From the NCBI GenBank assembly GCA_001510575.1, contig LNGK01000012.1:642389-706388 (forward strand): a stretch of 64,000 bases of DNA. The letters are read 5' to 3'. Both the position numbers and the translations under genes were made by a program. Shown here piece after piece: positions 36,801 through 48,689 of the stretch; the first letter of the stretch is position 1, and every line of letters begins with the position of its first letter. A model generated the notes under the pieces. It made no database searches. It was given only the letters and a program-made list of their open reading frames with translations, and was not told the origin of the DNA. The DNA is from Knoxdaviesia capensis (Eukaryota; Ascomycota; Sordariomycetes; Microascales; Gondwanamycetaceae).

Positions 36801-39800
36801 GGTCCTCTACCACGGAATCGTCAACTACTGAGTCTACCACTGGATCATCCACGGAGTCGACTTCTATTACAGAGTCGACGGCTGGAACTGAGACTAACAC
36901 GGGGTCGAGCTCGTCTACCACGGAGTCTACCACTGGTACCGAGACCACGACGGGATCTTCTACTACTGAGACTTCTATAGAGTCGACGACTGGTACTGAG
37001 ACGGATACCAGTTCATCTCTGACTGAGTCTACTACTGGATCCTCAACGGAGTCGACTACTATGTCTTCTACTATAGAGTCGATGACTGGAACTGAGACTA
37101 GCACGGAATCGAGCTCGTCTACCACGGAGTCTACCACTGGTACCGAGACTACGACGGGATCGTCTACCACTGAGACTACTACAGAGTCGACGACTGGAGC
37201 TGAGACTAGCACGGAATCGAGCACGTCTACAATGGAGTCTACCACTGGTACTGAGACTACGACGGGATCTTCTACTACTGAGACTACTATAGAGTCGACG
37301 ACTGGTACTGAGACGGATACCAGTTCATCTACGACTGAGTCTACCACCAGATCTTCCACTGCCGAGTCTACCACCGGCACAGAAACCTCTACGGAGACCT
37401 CCACCATTGAGATTAGCTCGTCCACCACTGAGACTAGCACGGAATCCAGCTCGTCTACAACGGAGTCTACCACTGGTACTGAGACTACGACGGGATCTTC
37501 TACTACTGAGACTACTATAGAGTCGACGACTGGTACTGAGACGGATACCAGTTCATCTACGACTGAGTCTACCACCAGATCTTCCACTGCCGAGTCTACC
37601 ACCGGCACAGAAACCTCCACGGAGACCTCCACCATTGAGATTAGCTCGTCCACCACTGAGTCGACTACTGGTACGGAGACGGAGACCACCTCGTCTACTA
37701 CTGAGTCCACTACCGGCACCGAGACCACTACCGTGAGTAGCTCATATCCCAGCGAGTCTACGACTGGTACTGTGAGCCCGACCCTGCCTTCTGGTACCAC
37801 CACCGCCTCGGAGGCCTCGACGGAATCTTCCTCTACTGAGTCGACCACGGGCTCTGAGCCATCAACTACAACTAGCTCGACTGAGTCTACTAGCGCTTCG
37901 TCTACTACTGAGCCGACTACGGGTAGTGAAACTTCGACTGCTGGTAGCTCCACTGAGTCCTCGACAGAGTCGACTACCGCATCTTCTACTACTGAGTCAA
38001 GCACCGGTACAGCGACTGCCACTGAGACATCCAGTGAGACTACTACTACCGAGTCTACTACCGGATCCGAGAGCTTGTCTAATGTGAGCACTACTGAGCT
38101 GAGCACCGAGTCTACGACTGTGAGCGAGACTACTACCGCTAGCTCACTTGTGTCTACGACGGCAACGACAACGGGAACGGAGTCTAGCACGGAATCTTCA
38201 ACGACTGAGACTTCGACCGGTTGGTCGACATCGTCAACTGCAGGCACTGAAACGTCTTCAACTGCCGAGTCTACGACCGGATCCTCCACCACCGAGTTGA
38301 CAGCCACGTCGGAGAGCTCTTCAACTGTGAGCCCCACTGAGTCTACCACCGAGTCTACCACTGGATCTTCCACAGAACCGACTTCCGAGACTTCTACAAC
38401 TACCAGCTCAACCCAGTCTACCACCGAGTCCAAGACTGGTTCTGTTACTGAGTCTACAACCGAGTCTACCACTGCTTCATCTACCGAGTCTAGCACAGAG
38501 ACTACTACCGGTTCGTTAACAGAGTCTACAACTGCCTCATCCACCGAGTCCACGACCAGTTCTGTTACTGAGTCTACAACCGAGTCTACCACTGCTTCAT
38601 CTACCGAGTCTACCACAGAGACTACCACCGGTTCGTCAACAGAGTCTTCAACTGCCTCGTCAACTGAGTCCACGACTGGTTCTGTTAATGAGTCTACTAC
38701 CGAGTCTACTACCGAGTCAACCACCGCTTCATCTACCGAGTCTACTATAGGGACTTCCACCGGTTCGTCAACAGAGTCTACAACTGCCTCGTCAACTGAG
38801 CCTACCACTGCCTTATCGACGGAGTCCACGACTGGCTCTGCTACTGAGTCTACTACCGGGTCTACTACTGCTTTATCTACCGAGTCTACTATAGAGACTA
38901 CCATCGGTTCGTCAACAGAGTCTACAACTGCCTCGTCAACTGAGTCAACCACTGCTTCATCGAAGGAGTCTACGACTGGTTCTGCCACAGAGTCTACTAC
39001 GGAGCCTACCACCGGTTCGTCAACAGAGTCTACAACTGCCTCGTCAACTGAGTCAACCACTGGTTCTGCCACAGAGTCTACTACGGAGCCTACCACCGGC
39101 TCGTCAACAGAGTCTACAACTGCCTCATCGACGGAGTCTACGACTGGTTCTGCCACAGAGTCTACTACGGAGCCTACCACCGGTTTGTCAACAGAGTCTA
39201 CAACTGCCTCATCGACGGAGTCTACGACTGGTTCTGCCACAGAGTCTACTACGGAGCCTACCACCGGTTCGTCAACAGAGTCTACAACTGCCTCATCGAC
39301 GGAGTCTACGACTGGTTCTGCCACAGAGTCTACTACAGAGCCTACCAACGGTTCCAGCACCGAGTCTAGCACCGAGTCAAGCACTGCTTACTCCACAGAG
39401 ACAGAGACTTCATCGGAGCCCACAACTGGTTTATCTACTGATACTGCCACCACAACTGCCGAATCTACTACTGGAACCGAGTCTACCACCGACTTCACCA
39501 CCAGTGCAACTGCCTCCGATACCACGACCAGTGAGACGTCAACCACGGAAGAATCCACAGTGGAGTCTACCACTGCTACTCAGACCAGCACAGCGGAATC
39601 TTCTACGTTTGGGAGTTCAACCACAGAATCCACCACGGCTTCTGAAACGAGCACCGCCGAGTCAACTACTGCTTCAGAGATAAGCACCTCTGAAACTTCT
39701 TCTACGGAGTCGTCGTCTACCGAATCTTCGACTGCTTCTGCGACGGAGACCGAAACAACGGCGTCGACCTCCGGGACTTCCACCGTGGAGACGACCACGG

Positions 39801-42800
39801 TCTCAACTGAAACTTCAACGGCTGAGTCCACCACGGGTACTGTGACGGGGACTTCGACAACCGAGTCGACCACTACTTTGTCCAGTGAAGTGGCAACATC
39901 AGACACCGAAACTAAGAGCAGAACTACATCTACTACGGAGAGCAGCATCAGCACTGGAGCCGAGAGCTCGACTACCGAAGGAATAACTTCCGAAAGCAGC
40001 ACCACAGCAGTCACGAGCACTTTCGTTACTGAGTCTGGAACTACGACCTCCGAAACCACAGCAACGGAGACTGAGTCTACGACCGTTGTGACGACGGCAA
40101 CGGAGAGCGAGACGGTCGCTACCACTGAAACGACTGTTAGTGAGACGGAGACGACCACTGCCGAAACCACCGCAACGGAAACCGAAACCACCGCCGCGGA
40201 GACTAGTGCTACGGAGACCGAGTCCGAAACCACCACTGCCCAGACCACTGCTGAGACTACTGCTGAGACTACGGTTACCGGGTCCGAGAGCACCACTGTG
40301 GAAACCACAGCCACCGAGACGGAAACCGCCACTACTACCGGGACAGAGACTACCACAGCAGAGACCACGGCTACCGAGTCTGAGACTACTACTGCCGGGA
40401 CTACTGCTGCTGAGACTACGGGTACCGAGTCCGAGAGCACTACTGCCGGGACTACTACTGCTGATACCATGGCTATCGAGTCTGAGAGCACCTCGGCGGA
40501 GACCACGCCTACTGAGAGCGAAACTATTACTGCCGAGACTACTACTGCTGAGACTACGGTTACCGGGTCCGAGAGCAGCACTGTGGAAACGACAGCCACC
40601 GAGACGGAAACCGCCACTACTACCGGGACAGAGACCACGGCTACCGAGTCCGAGAGCACCTCGGCGGAGACTACGCCTACTGAGAGCGAAACTATTACTA
40701 CCGAGACAACTACTGCTGAGACTACAGTTACCGGGTCCGAGAGCAGCACTGTGGAAACGACAGCCACCGAGACGGAAACCGCCACTACTACCGGGACAGA
40801 GACCACGGCTACCGAGTCCGAGACTACTACTGCCGGGACTACTACTGCTGAGACTACGGGTACCGAGTCCGAGAGCACTGTGGAAACCACAGCCACCGAG
40901 ACGGAAACCGCCACTACTACCGGGACCGAGACTACCACAGCAGAGACCACGGCTACCGAGTCCGAGACTACTACTGCCGGGACTACTACTGCTGAGACTA
41001 CGGGTACCGAGTCCGAGAGCACTGTGGAAACCACAGCCACCGAGACGGAAACCGCCACTACTACCGGGACCGAGACTACCACAGCAGAGACCACGGCTAC
41101 CGAGTCTGAGACTACTACTGCCGGAACTACCACAGCAGAGGCCACGGCTACCGAGTCTGAGACTACTACTGCCGGGACTACTACTGCTGAGACTACGGGT
41201 ACCGAGTCCGAGAGCACTGTGGAAACCACAGCCACCGAGAAGGAAACCGCCACTACTACCGGGACCGAGACTACCACAGCAGAGACCACGGCTACCGAGT
41301 CTGAGACTACTACTGCCGGGACTACTACTGCTGAGACTACGGCTATCGAGTCCGAGAGCACCTCGGCGAAGACCACGCCTACTGAGAGCGAAACCACTAC
41401 TGCCGAGACTACTACTGCGGAGACGGAAACTACTACTGCGGAGACTACTGCTACGGAGACGGAGACGGAGACGGAAACTACCACTACCGAGGCTGCTGCT
41501 ACGGAGACGGAAACCACCACTACCGAAACCACCGCAACCGAAGCCGAAACCACCGCCGCGGAGACTAGTGCTACGGAGACCGAGCCCGAAACCACCACTG
41601 CCGAGACCACTGCTACGGAGACGGAAACCACTACTGCGGAGACTACTGCTACGGAGACGGAGACGGAGACGGAAACTACCACTACCGAGACTGCTGCTAC
41701 GGAGACGGAGACGGAGACGGAAACTACCACTACCGAGACTGCTGCTACGGAGACGGAAACCACTACTACGGAGACTACGACTACGGAGACGGAGTCCGAA
41801 ACCACCACTGCCGAGACCGCTGCTACGGAGACCGAAACCACTACTACGGAGACTACTAATACCGATACCGAGACTGAGACCACTACTACCGATACCACCG
41901 CGACGCAGACAGAGACTGAGACCACTACTACCGGGACTACGGCTACGGAGACTGAGTCCGAAACTACCACTACCGAGACAACTGCTACGGAGGCGGAAAC
42001 CACTACTGCGGAGGCTACGGCTACGGAGACGGAAACCACTACTGCGGGGACTACTACTACCGATACCGAGACTGAGACCACCACTGCCGATACCACCGCG
42101 ACGCAGACGGAGACTGAGACCACTACTGCCGGGACTACGGCTACGGAGACTGAGTCCGAAACTACCACTGCCGATACCACTGCTACGGAGACGGAGACTG
42201 AGACCACTACTGCCGGGACTACGTCTACCGAGACCGAGACTGAGACCACAACTGCTGATACCACCGCGACGCAGACAGAGACTGAGACCACTACTACCGG
42301 GACTACGGCTACGGAGACTGAGTCCGAAACTACCACTGCCGAGACAACTGCTACGGAGGCGGAAACCACTACTGCGGAGGCTACGGCTACGGAGACGGAA
42401 ACCACTACTGCGGGGACTACTACTACCGATACCGAGACTGAGACCACCACTGCCGATACCACCGCGACGCAGACGGAGACTGAGACCACTACTGCTGGGA
42501 CTACGGCTACGGAGACTGAGTCCGAAACTACCACTGCCGATACCACCGCGACGCAGACAGAGACTGAGACCACTACTGCCGGGACTACGTCTACCGAGAC
42601 CGAGTCTGAGACTGCGGCTGAAACCACCACCGCGGAAGCAACTTCTACAGATCCCGGATCCATCGGCAAGAGAAACCTTGCACAGGGAGTGTATAAAGAG
42701 CCTACTCAGGTTATGTTCCGAGCACCAGATGCCGCAGTCGCTACCTCATTGTCCAGCAGCACTAATTCACCGTCAACTACCGTGCCATCTTCCTCTTGTG

Positions 42801-43303
42801 CCACCCCGACTGCTTGCCCGACTGCCCTCCCTCTGGTTTGCGAATCTATTGCAGGAGTCAATGGTACTGAACTCGTTGGGCTTACTGATCTGTGCCGAGA
42901 GGCATTGGGATCATTCGCCCGCAAAGAAGCTCTTTTCTTCCTGGATCCGACAAATATTGACGAGGAGACCATCGGTCTTTCCCTGATTGCTGGAATTCTC
43001 GCCAGCATTGCTGAGGACTGCATTACAGAGCTTCCTGCTGAGTGCTTGTCCATTCCGCCGGCCAAGGGTAGCTACGATGATGCTCACGCCGCGGAAAGTC
43101 TGGATGCGTATATTTCGCACTGCCGGATTAGTCTCGGCCCATTCTCCACCGGCCGCGCACTTAACTGTCTGTCCAGCCGGTACACCGCGGCCGTGGCTCA
43201 TTACAAGCGTATCCCCGAATGTCTGAGGGTTGCTATTGGCATCGAGCCAGCTTGTGACGCTCCCACGACATCGCGGTCAGTCCGCAGAAGAAGACTTCAT
43301 TGA
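33836..43303 (+). CDS. giant secreted mucin-like Thr/Ser/Glu repeat protein
   Basis: I do not know a named homologue. There are two exons, 33836-34155 and 34273-43303 (gtaagt donor, ctaac branch site, atctag acceptor), giving 3116 residues. The N-terminus has a signal-like Ala/Leu/Gly stretch, then about 90 residues of hydrophobic, beta-like sequence with two dibasic Arg-Arg sites. Residues from about 125 to 2890 are almost only Thr, Ser, Glu, Gly and Ala in several repeat families, expected to be heavily O-glycosylated. A Lys-Arg site follows near residue 2907. Then comes a non-repetitive C-terminal domain (about 2910-3116) with ten cysteines, ending in an Arg cluster. No GPI-attachment signal or transmembrane helix is visible at the end, so release into the wall or medium is more likely than membrane anchoring. 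Adhesion or wall-coat function is inferred. Confidence 0.82.
34496..37810 (+). repeat. repeat zone A with recurring Gln-Pro-Thr-Leu-Pro-Ser-Asp motif
   Basis: This part of the giant gene encodes Ser/Thr/Glu/Gly repeats punctuated eleven times by a Gly-(Thr/Ile)-x-(Gln/Ser)-Pro-Thr-(Leu/Ile)-Pro-Ser-(Asp/Gly) motif. Spacing is about 190-220 bases in the first seven copies and then widens. The zone ends where the motif appears last, near 37780. Confidence 0.9.
38981..39352 (+). repeat. 84-bp tandem repeat in the mucin-like gene
   Basis: Units begin at 38981, 39065, 39149, 39233 and 39317 (the last partial) and are nearly identical at DNA level. Each encodes 28 residues starting Gly-Ser-Ala-Thr-Glu or its one-residue offset. 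The low divergence implies recent expansion or gene conversion. Confidence 0.95.
40861..41335 (+). repeat. 144-bp repeat units in the mucin-like gene
   Basis: The marker GAGAGCACTGTGGAAACC recurs at 40871, 41015 and 41210. The first interval is 144 bases and the second is 195, i.e. 144 plus a 51-base internal extension. All units keep the frame. Confidence 0.9.
41861..42592 (+). repeat. 366-bp higher-order tandem duplication in the mucin-like gene
   Basis: The block starting at 41861 is repeated with few changes from 42227; a second landmark recurs at 41981 and 42347, giving the same 366-base offset. The unit encodes 122 residues and is itself made of shorter Thr/Glu repeats. Confidence 0.9.
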
Positions 43304-44101
43304 GGTTGAACCATGTCATTCATCTGTTGTTACGCAGAAAAGTTGAGATGTGTAATGTTTGAACGGAGCCATCATTTGATCAATTTTCTGTGATTTACCT
43401 GTTATACTTTTCTTGGCTATTATGTGAATGCGTTTTCAGGTCGACCATGTCTTTCGACCTGTTCTTTTGCCTCTTCAAAATAATTGGTTTGATGGATTCA
43501 TGAACCACGCATCTTCCGATTTGAGCCGGACCAAGTGTTATGGCTTTGGGGATTGAGAGGGACTGTCCACTCTTCTCTCTCCGAATGAAGTGAGACTGGA
43601 TGATTTGACGGGAGCTGACGGACCGGGGATGAGTTTTGTTATCGTCTTGTTTTCTCTTTTGCTATTTCCTTTGTATTCTCCGCCATGGCAACGACCAAGC
43701 GAGTTTGTATCAGAATGTAAATTTATAGAGACGAAAAAAATCAGTCCCGATTACTGGATTAGGGACTAAACTTTCGATCTCATTGCAACTTTGCCATGAT
43801 TATTTTCAATAGATACATGACTTAACATCGGTCCTTTATGGTCGTGAAAGTTAGGGTTACTAAAGAAGATTCTAAACATCAGGGTATAGATAAATGTGGA
43901 TGCATGCTTATCGGCCCACTAAATGTCTACGTATCTTTGAACAAGATAAAACTTTTTTTTCTTTTCGAACTGGGTGGCCGAAATTCGCTTTTGCTCTTGG
44001 CTGATTCTTCAACACAGTACTCTAACAGTTGGCCCTCTTCATTACTGTCTTCCAACCAGCTCCCCCTCACTCAGTGCTCTAGAGAAATTTCATACTTCGC
44101 A
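43304..44101. other. intergenic region between mucin-like gene and PXR1
   Basis: These 798 bases hold the 3' UTR of the giant gene and the promoter of the PXR1-like gene. No other gene is supported. Confidence 0.6.
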
Positions 44102-45384
44102 ATGCGCAGCAAGTATGTCATCTCCACTTCATGAACCCCTTCAATTCAAATGGCCAACCAACTAACGTCGCCTTGTCATACCTGCTGTAGACCGAAGATC
44201 CAGAAGGACCCAAACAACACCACCTGGGCCCGCGATTCAACGACATTTGGCCAACGGCTTCTACGATCACAAGGATGGGAGCCCGGTCGGTTATTAGGCG
44301 ACCCTAACGCCGCGCACGCAGGACTTCACAGCGCCGCCAGTGCCTCACACATCCGTGTGGTGGTCAAGGATGACGTTAACGGACTGGGTTACAAACCAGG
44401 GATGCACGGCAACGGCGACGACTCTATGACGGGCATGGCGGTTCTGAAGGACATCTTTGGCCGTCTTAACCGGCGAAACGATGCAGACCCAGAGGCCGAG
44501 GAACGCGCGCGCCGAGAGAAGGAGCGCCGGGACGCGCTGGTGTATATTGGGCGTCGCAATGGAGGTGGTGTGTTGTTCGTGCGTGGAGGGTATCTTGTCG
44601 GCGACGAGATGAAGGCCCGCCAGGCTGTTGACGAAACCTCCGTTGTTGAGGGTATCACCAGCGAGACTACAACGCGGAAACGGAAGAACAGCGACGCACA
44701 GAGCGAGACGCCGTTAGCTGCGATTGAAGCAAAGCGGCGAAAAACCTCTGATTTAGAAGACTCCGAGTCCGAGGCCGAGTCGGAGAAACACCAGTCCCGA
44801 AAATCGAAGAAATCTAAAAAGTCTAAGCGAAGCAAGGCCAAGGAGGCCGACGACAGCAGCAGCGACTCGAGCAGTAACGACGAGCGGGCGAAGCGCCGAA
44901 TATCCAAGTCCAAGAAGGAAGCCAAAGACAGGAAAAAGGAGAAGAAAAGGAAGCGCAAGGCTGAAAAGGCCGAGGCCGAGCTCGCGGGTGACAACGAATT
45001 AGCAGCGGCTGGCGGTAGCGCCGGCGATGCTGATAGCGACGACTCGTCAGCAACCGAGCGGAAACGCAAGCGGTCGAAGAGCGAGCGCCGGGAGAAGAAG
45101 AAAAAGAGCAAGAGCTGCAGCAAGAAGGACAAGGATCGGGAGCACAAAAGCAAGCGACGGGACAAGAAGAAGAAGACCACTTCTGTCACTGTAGAGACTT
45201 CCGAATTGCGCCAGCGGCGTGTTGTTGTGCGCTCCCGGCTGGCCGACCACAATAAGTCAGCACTCGATATGATGGCTTTCAAACAGGTAATGTTCCCCCT
45301 CTTCCTCTGATCCAGCTTATTCCATTGTGGCTTTGCGGATAGCGTCATGCTAACACTCCTTTGCAATAGATATTTGCTGCATAA
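44102..45384 (+). CDS. PXR1: PXR1/PINX1-like G-patch ribosome-biogenesis protein
   Basis: Nucleolar G-patch protein of the Pxr1/Gno1 family, which acts in early pre-rRNA cleavages and snoRNA maturation; its relatives also restrain telomerase. There are three exons: 44102-44112 (only 11 nt), 44191-45286 and 45370-45384. Introns are 78 and 83 bases with gtatgt and gtaatg donors; the product has 373 residues. The short N-terminus runs directly into Lys-Asp-Pro-Asn-Asn-Thr-Thr-Trp and the G-patch (Phe-Gly-Gln-Arg-Leu-Leu to Gly-Trp-Glu-Pro-Gly-Arg-Leu-Leu-Gly). The Ala-Ser-Ala-Ser-His-Ile-Arg-Val-Val stretch typical of fungal Pxr1 follows. The C-terminal half is a long Lys/Ser/Glu-rich low-complexity tail with nuclear localisation character, ending Ile-Phe-Ala-Ala. 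The first Gly of the usual Met-Gly-Leu-Ala start is absent. Confidence 0.88.
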
Positions 45385-46779
45385 TCCTTATCGCCACTTT
45401 CTTTCTACCACCTTCCTTTCCACCTCTTTGCCCCCGCCTTGTTATCCGATTCGCCCGCCACGATACATCCTCGTGTATGGCTGACTCTTGCTTGCAACCC
45501 GAGGTTGGCGGCATCCTCGGAGTGTTGGTGTTTGGTGTCTCACCTCATCCTCACGGGCCGCCTCCTTTGCGTGGCGGACTTCTCGCCCTCTCCCCGCACC
45601 CTTACCCTATTCGCTAGGGTTAAGCGGATAACCTTACCGAGTGACCCCTGTACCAGTGGACGACATGACGTGGTGTGCATTGGCTCTGTACCGGGAGGCT
45701 CGTTTATTCTGCGTATCGTCTGGCGGATATACGATGAACATGATAGACCGACCAGATTCGGGTTTTCTTTTTAGATACACAATTGAATTGGCTTACAACT
45801 ATTTGGCCTGGGCTTGAAGTTTGGTTCTGATTTGAAATATACATGACCAGTCGTTCTTCACCTTGATGAGCACGATCTTTATCCTTCGTATATTCATAGT
45901 GTGGAGATGGAAAGAACACGTTCGAGTTTCATATAAAATCACCAACGAACTGGGTTATATAACAAGGGTTCTAATTCAGACGTATAGAACTATCTTCGGG
46001 TAGCTCTCTGGGGAGCATAACAGTTCACTACGGCACGACAATCCGAAAACACAAAGGGTGAGCGGGGAGGTTATGTTGCAACATCCTCTGCACCCAAAAT
46101 GATAGATAAAGGCGACGAAAAAAGAAAGGACGTTTTTGTAGCATCATGGAGAACTTTGGCCATGATGACCACGTTGTTCAAATTCGGAAGACGAAAATCA
46201 AATTGGGAGGACGAAAAAAAAGTAATAAGACGCCGAACGGGATCCGTAAAAGATAACGAACTCTCAACAAAGAAGAAAAAAACACAATCAAAGCAAGTGA
46301 AATAGAGAGCCATTCCCCTTAGCCCCACCAGGCCAACGCCAAAAATGAACAAGCCCCGGACTTGGTATGCGAGGTAGAACACTACCTGCAACGGAGGGTG
46401 AAATTCCCTCAAAGGATGTGCCACAACTTCAATCAAGATAACAAAAAAGAAAGAAAAGGTAAAAAAGCGACACGGGTGAAATAGAAGACCATATCAGTAG
46501 AGCCATTCTTCATAAACCGGAAGACATCATAGATAACGGCATCGTCAACGCGTTGAATAAACGAAAGACCTGTTCCAAGATCGAAAGTGAAAAGAGTAAA
46601 ATAGTGACCGGACCTAGCCTATCTCAAGGTCGTAGTCAAGTGAGAGAAGCGAAAAAGAAACGAATCATCTGAAAAACGCAAGGGAAAAAAACATAGGCTG
46701 GATAGCAATGAAGCTGTTCGTCACTTGGTCATTAAGTGTGCTCGGGGACCATGGTATGTTCCTGGCGAAGGCCCAGTTA
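45385..46779. other. convergent intergenic region
   Basis: These 1.4 kb lie between the 3' ends of the PXR1-like gene (+) and the Ser-rich protein gene (-). Nothing beyond short chance frames and A-rich stretches (46100-46700) is visible. Confidence 0.55.
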
Positions 46780-47694
46780 TCAGTCCATATAGAAATCGCC
46801 CTTCAGGATGCGTTCCTGGAAAGCATCGGGCTTCTGACGCTCCGGAGCCTTAGGCTTCGTGGTGGGGGCCTGTGATGGGGGGTTGGGCATCTCCGAAACC
46901 GACTTGGCACGCTCGTGGCGGCGCGGAAGCGACTGAGGTGGAGAGGAGGAAAAGTTTGAGCCGAAGGAGAATGATGGGCGAGATCCTGTCACGGAGCTCT
47001 CAGCGCGAGATCGGAGCTGGTCAGACCAGCTGAATGGCTGCTGGTCTACATGAAAATAAAGACGGAGAGAAGCACATGTTAGACAGGGATTCCTTGATTC
47101 GGCAGAATGGAGCAATTGAATTGTGGGGGGAATATGGGGTGGTGGGCAAAGGGAGAAAAAAGCAGCTCTCTTCATTTACATACCACTGGTGGGGGAGCCC
47201 CGCGAGCCCATGGGCATCTGCCGCATACCAGCGCTCATCCGACGGGGGAATGGCGTGGTAGGACCGGTCCGAGAGCCAACGGATTCATCTTCGTCGATGG
47301 CATTCTCGTCGATGGATGAATTGGTGGACATGCTGCCGCGGCGGATGTTAAATGGGGGCGGGTTTGCAGCCGGGCCATAGAGGCCGAGAGATGAAATGGA
47401 TAGCCGGCGACGGGAGGCATCAGCCATATTTGCGGATGCTCCGGAGCCGCCGAGAGCTGTGGGCCCGGGCGGCGGGACCGAAGAATTATTGGTCGACGCC
47501 GATCGAAATAGACTACTGAAGACGGTGGTGCCGACAGAAGCGCGACGAGTGCGGTCAGAGAAGTTGGGGTTACTGAAGGTGACAGTGGGAGCACTGGTGG
47601 CAGTGGCAGAGGAATGAGTGTTGTTCGTGGAAGAAGTTGAATTGGTAGAATTGTTTCCGTTGTGCGGAGAGCGAGAGGGATTGTTGGAATCCAT
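46780..47694 (-). CDS. Ser-rich basic phosphoprotein candidate, function unknown
   Basis: I cannot name this protein. There are two exons, 47694-47184 and 47045-46780 on the minus strand (gtatgt donor, catgtag acceptor), giving 258 residues. The first 45 residues are Ser/Thr/Asn-rich. Four basophilic-kinase consensus sites Arg-Arg-x-Ser follow, with Ser53, Ser99, Ser121 and Ser154 as the target residues, as PKA or a related AGC kinase would use. The C-terminal part is disordered, Pro/Ser-rich and basic. It ends in a compact motif Phe-Gln-Glu-Arg-Ile-Leu-Lys-Gly-Asp-Phe-Tyr-Met-Asp that looks constrained and may be a short docking element. Start 47694 was chosen over in-frame ATGs at 47715 and upstream because the added residues are hydrophobic and unlike the rest. 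A signalling target or regulator is a guess. Confidence 0.75.
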
Positions 47695-48658
47695 TTTGAA
47701 GGACCGAAAGAGCATGGGGTTGAGTATAGGAAGAGACAATTAGGAAAACAATGAAGAGAAAAATGATAAGAGACAGTAGCACAGGAGAATCGGCGGGAGG
47801 AGAACAGCAAATATATAGAGAAGAGATGAAAGGTCAAGCGAGGCGAATTTAGCGACACGTGAAAGGGGAGAGGCAAGTTCAGTCTATTTAGGGGGTGTGA
47901 CGGATTTATATTTCGAGAAAAAGAAAGTTCCAGTCTGTAGAGAGGGAAGGAACGAACTTGGAACCCACGAGACAAATCCGAGTCAAATGAGCAGGGGCCA
48001 CAGAGGGGATGGGTGGGAAACGAAGTGACTTCGGTGAGTTGTTGGGATGCTAAAACACAAGCTAGCTACTGAAAATGCACTTTGGGTTGCATGAAGGAAT
48101 GAATAGACGCGTAGGCTTGTTCTTGTGCGGAGAGTGCGGAGGACAGCCGTGGGAGTGGTATATTGGGGTTTCCGCGTCATTGAATATACCAAAAACGGAG
48201 CAAGTTTGGGTTCGGACACAAACCGGGGATCACAATGCCTGGCTCGACAACTACGCACAGAGAAAAACGGATTGATGGTGGGATAGAATTGAGGATAGTG
48301 GCGCGTGAGCAGATGACGGTGTGGTGGATTGAGCTCTGAGCTGAGGTGGTGTGGTAACGTTCGGCTTGCACAGCTTATAGCGTCCTCAATTAAAACACCT
48401 ATTGTTTTCTCCAAAAGGCTCACAACGCCAGCCACCAAAGTCTAGAGGCTTGTACGGTTGTGGAATGATGTCTGAAACGAGTGTGGTGTGAGGCGGCCAG
48501 TGGAGAGTGGATGTGCTGATTCTGCGCCGGATCTACTAAGTTAGTCGAGTTGCACAGTTCGTGACGGGCGGGCGTGCTTCTTTGTGGACCATCGCGGTAC
48601 CACCTGAGACTTGGGTTCTGAGTAACTTTTATTATGCTACGACGCTCGGGAAGTTGTT

Positions 48659-48666
<8 letters not shown>

Positions 48667-48689
<23 letters not shown>
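48667..48689. repeat. (GA)n microsatellite
   Basis: About eleven GA units, in gene-free DNA. Confidence 0.9.

Noticed and set aside
36361..42669. Two very long minus-strand open frames (about 1007 and 1029 codons) opposite the mucin-like gene, encoding Val/Ser/Asp repeats
   Set aside because: They mirror the Thr/Ser/Glu repeat codons of the plus-strand gene. The repeat words simply contain no stop in that antisense frame. The plus frame has a start, an intron, a signal-like N-terminus and a Cys-rich end domain, and the minus frames have none.
40140..42986. 948-codon plus-strand frame rich in Arg, Pro and Leu overlapping the mucin-like gene
   Set aside because: It is a shifted reading of the same repeats, with no start context, no domain and no splice support.
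44389..45366. 325-codon antisense frame over PXR1
   Set aside because: It is the Ser/Leu/Phe-rich reverse reading of the Lys/Ser/Glu tail. The sense frame has a conserved G-patch.
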